A DNA stretch of 8,048 bases from CAYVQU01 sp964453155 (GTDB lineage Bacteria > Chloroflexota > Anaerolineae > Anaerolineales > UBA11858). Both the position numbers and the translations under genes were made by a program. Every line of letters starts with the position of its first letter. The stretch's first letter is position 1. The stretch lies in assembly GCA_964453155.1 (NCBI GenBank), contig CAYVQU010000217.1, positions 1-8,048 on the forward strand. Direction: 5' to 3'. The notes beneath the pieces were generated by a model. The model searched no databases and had not been told where the DNA came from. It saw only the letters and a program-made list of their open reading frames with translations. Positions 7,316-8,048 of the stretch are shown piece by piece.

Positions 7316-7753
7316 ATGCCCGATTGGAAACAACTTCCTGTCAATCCCCCAGAGCCGAATTTCGATAATCTCTTAGCCGTCTTCCAGCGTGAAATCCCCG
7401 ACCGACCAACGCTTTTTGAGTTTTTCCTGAATGACCGCCTGTATTCTAAGCTGGCACCCCAACCGGAAGGCGCGTCCGAAGCACCCTATGCGGCCCAGCG
7501 TCAGGTCATGCAAGCCTATTACCGGGCTGGATATGACCATGTGAATGTGTTGGTTCCTGGCTTTGAATTTCCCTCGCATCGCACGTACGATACGACGACA
7601 ATTTCCATGAACACAGGGGGAATGATCTCCAACCGGGCCTCCTTCGCAGCCTATCAATGGCCGGATCCAGAAGCCGCCGATTATGCCATTTTGGAGGCCC
7701 TGGCGATCGCGGCTTCTACAAAATTAGATTGCAATTGGAGGGCATCAGCGTAG
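7316..7753 (+). pseudogene. 5' fragment of a uroporphyrinogen decarboxylase-like (URO-D) protein gene
   Basis: The first ~129 residues resemble the N terminus of the uroporphyrinogen decarboxylase superfamily, which includes haem-pathway decarboxylases and corrinoid-dependent methyltransferases. The typical opening is FDNLLAVFQREIPDRPTLFE followed by FFLNDRLYSKL, and later YYRAGYDHVNVLV. Whole members have about 340-380 residues. Similarity ends near YAILEAL (about 7695-7712). The last ~17 codons to the TAG/TGA region at 7753 are simply the antisense of a TPR gene fragment, so the barrel and active site are missing. The start is convincing because of a strong Shine-Dalgarno. The first-domain style resembles the methyltransferase-like members more than classical HemE, but the active-site part needed to decide is absent. 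The break coincides with a GCGATCGC palindrome at 7703-7710. Confidence 0.75.
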
Positions 7754-7917
7754 GCCGAACGGGCGGCTTCATACCGGCTCAACTGCTGGTTCGCTTTCCC
7801 TAAATTATAGAATAACAAAGGATCAGCATCATCGAGCGCTATGGCTGCTTGATGATATTCATTGATTGCCTGTTGGTACCAGTCGATTAAATAATAAGCA
7901 TCCGCAAATATAAACAA
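7681..7917 (-). pseudogene. TPR-repeat protein fragment
   Basis: This 78-codon frame holds about two tetratricopeptide repeats. One is partial, DAYYLIDWYQQAINEYHQAA followed by IALDDAD. One is complete, LLFYNLGKANQQLSRYEAAR followed by SAYADALQLQSN, with the canonical NLG, Y and A positions. TPRs mediate protein-protein contacts. The only start at the left edge is a TTG at 7917-7915; no ATG exists upstream before an in-frame TAG at 7960-7962. The last ~8 residues (IARASKMA) are antisense of the URO-D-like gene. Both ends therefore look broken, and the piece is probably a remnant about 210 bp long. The parent protein cannot be identified. The block between it and the truncated kinase is on the same strand, so a former TPR-kinase link is possible but unproven. 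Confidence 0.6.
7703..7710. repeat. GCGATCGC palindrome at the URO-D/TPR join
   Basis: This is the second of only two copies of this octamer in the window. With its flanks it reads GGCGATCGCG (7702-7711), the exact reverse complement of 4867-4876, giving a 10-bp inverted pair about 2.84 kb apart. It lies where the plus-strand URO-D-like similarity stops and the minus-strand TPR similarity starts. Confidence 0.6.
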
Positions 7918-8048
7918 CCTAATTTTTTTGAGAATTGTAGTTGGGGTGCTCTCAAATATCTAAAAATTGTAGTATTCAAAAGTGTATTATAGTGACAATA
8001 CCTTCGCCAAAAAGGCGGATAAAAACGGCTTCTCGTAGTAAAGTTGTG
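7918..8048. other. AT-rich right edge without a recognisable gene
   Basis: These 131 bases hold no recognisable coding sequence. A perfect TATAAT on the minus strand (7987-7992) faces the TPR fragment but lacks a good -35 at normal spacing. TTTGAGA (7927-7933) and TCTCAAA (7950-7956) form a 7-bp inverted repeat with a 16-nt loop. AATTGTAGT occurs twice (7933-7941 and 7965-7973), 32 bp apart. CGCC-AAAAA-GGCG (8005-8017) is a small hairpin. One minus-strand frame stays open from the window edge to about 7880 but encodes nothing recognisable. Confidence 0.4.

Noticed and set aside
4868..7710. Insertion sequence or invertible element between the two palindromes
   Set aside because: There is no transposase or recombinase, no target duplication is visible, and inversion of the block would not restore any of the truncated genes.
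7927..7956. Inverted repeat TTTGAGA/TCTCAAA as a transcription terminator
   Set aside because: The stem is AT-rich and short with a 16-nt loop. On the minus strand it is followed by A, not T, and on the plus strand the T-run lies before the stem.
7918..8048. Short repeats AATTGTAGT and the CGCC-AAAAA-GGCG hairpin as a CRISPR or integron site
   Set aside because: Only two 9-bp copies, no regular spacers, and no cas or integrase gene.
1..8048. Cyanobacterial origin inferred from the HIP1-like GCGATCGC octamers
   Set aside because: Only two copies in 8 kb, both at breakpoints; genomes rich in HIP1 usually carry more, spread evenly.

Overview
The window looks like bacterial chromosomal DNA of roughly even base composition. 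Most genes are on the minus strand and tightly packed. There are no rRNA, tRNA, CRISPR, transposase or phage genes. PAS-rich hybrid kinases, a NTP_transf_5 protein beside family 2 glycosyltransferases, and a URO-D-like protein would suit an environmental filamentous lineage such as Chloroflexota, with cyanobacteria as the alternative. This placement is a guess from gene content. Few genes have a clear Shine-Dalgarno; the URO-D-like gene is the exception.

Left part (86-4844, minus strand, transcribed right to left): a compact signalling operon. First comes a hybrid histidine kinase (HisKA, HATPase_c, receiver, helical tail), which lacks any sensor input. Next, after a 3-nt gap, is an 866-residue kinase (receiver, four PAS domains, HisKA_3, HATPase). 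Last, after a 1-nt gap, is a NarL/LuxR-type response regulator. The HisKA_3 kinase and the LuxR regulator form a classic pair. The upstream hybrid kinase may feed or modulate the receiver at the front of the second kinase.

Middle part (4841-7241, minus strand): a surface-polysaccharide type operon. It holds an uncharacterised nucleotidyltransferase-fold protein (NTP_transf_5), a membrane-anchored family 2 glycosyltransferase starting in an ATGA overlap, and, 20 nt on, only the first ~50 residues of a second family 2 glycosyltransferase. That fragment breaks off at about 4850-4885, where the kinase operon begins, and its stop codon overlaps the kinase ATG.

Right part (7242-8048): a 74-bp divergent intergenic region, then the first ~130 residues of a URO-D-like gene on the plus strand. 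It breaks at about 7695-7712 and runs into the antisense of a TPR fragment on the minus strand. The last ~130 bases are AT-rich with no recognisable gene.

The most striking feature is mosaic structure. Between about 4868 and 7710 lies a 2.84-kb block whose two ends are both truncated genes. Both ends carry the palindrome GCGATCGC, which occurs nowhere else in the window. The cause could be real recombination at this palindrome, or a cloning, amplification or assembly chimera; sequence alone cannot decide. I did not find a clearly new biological system.
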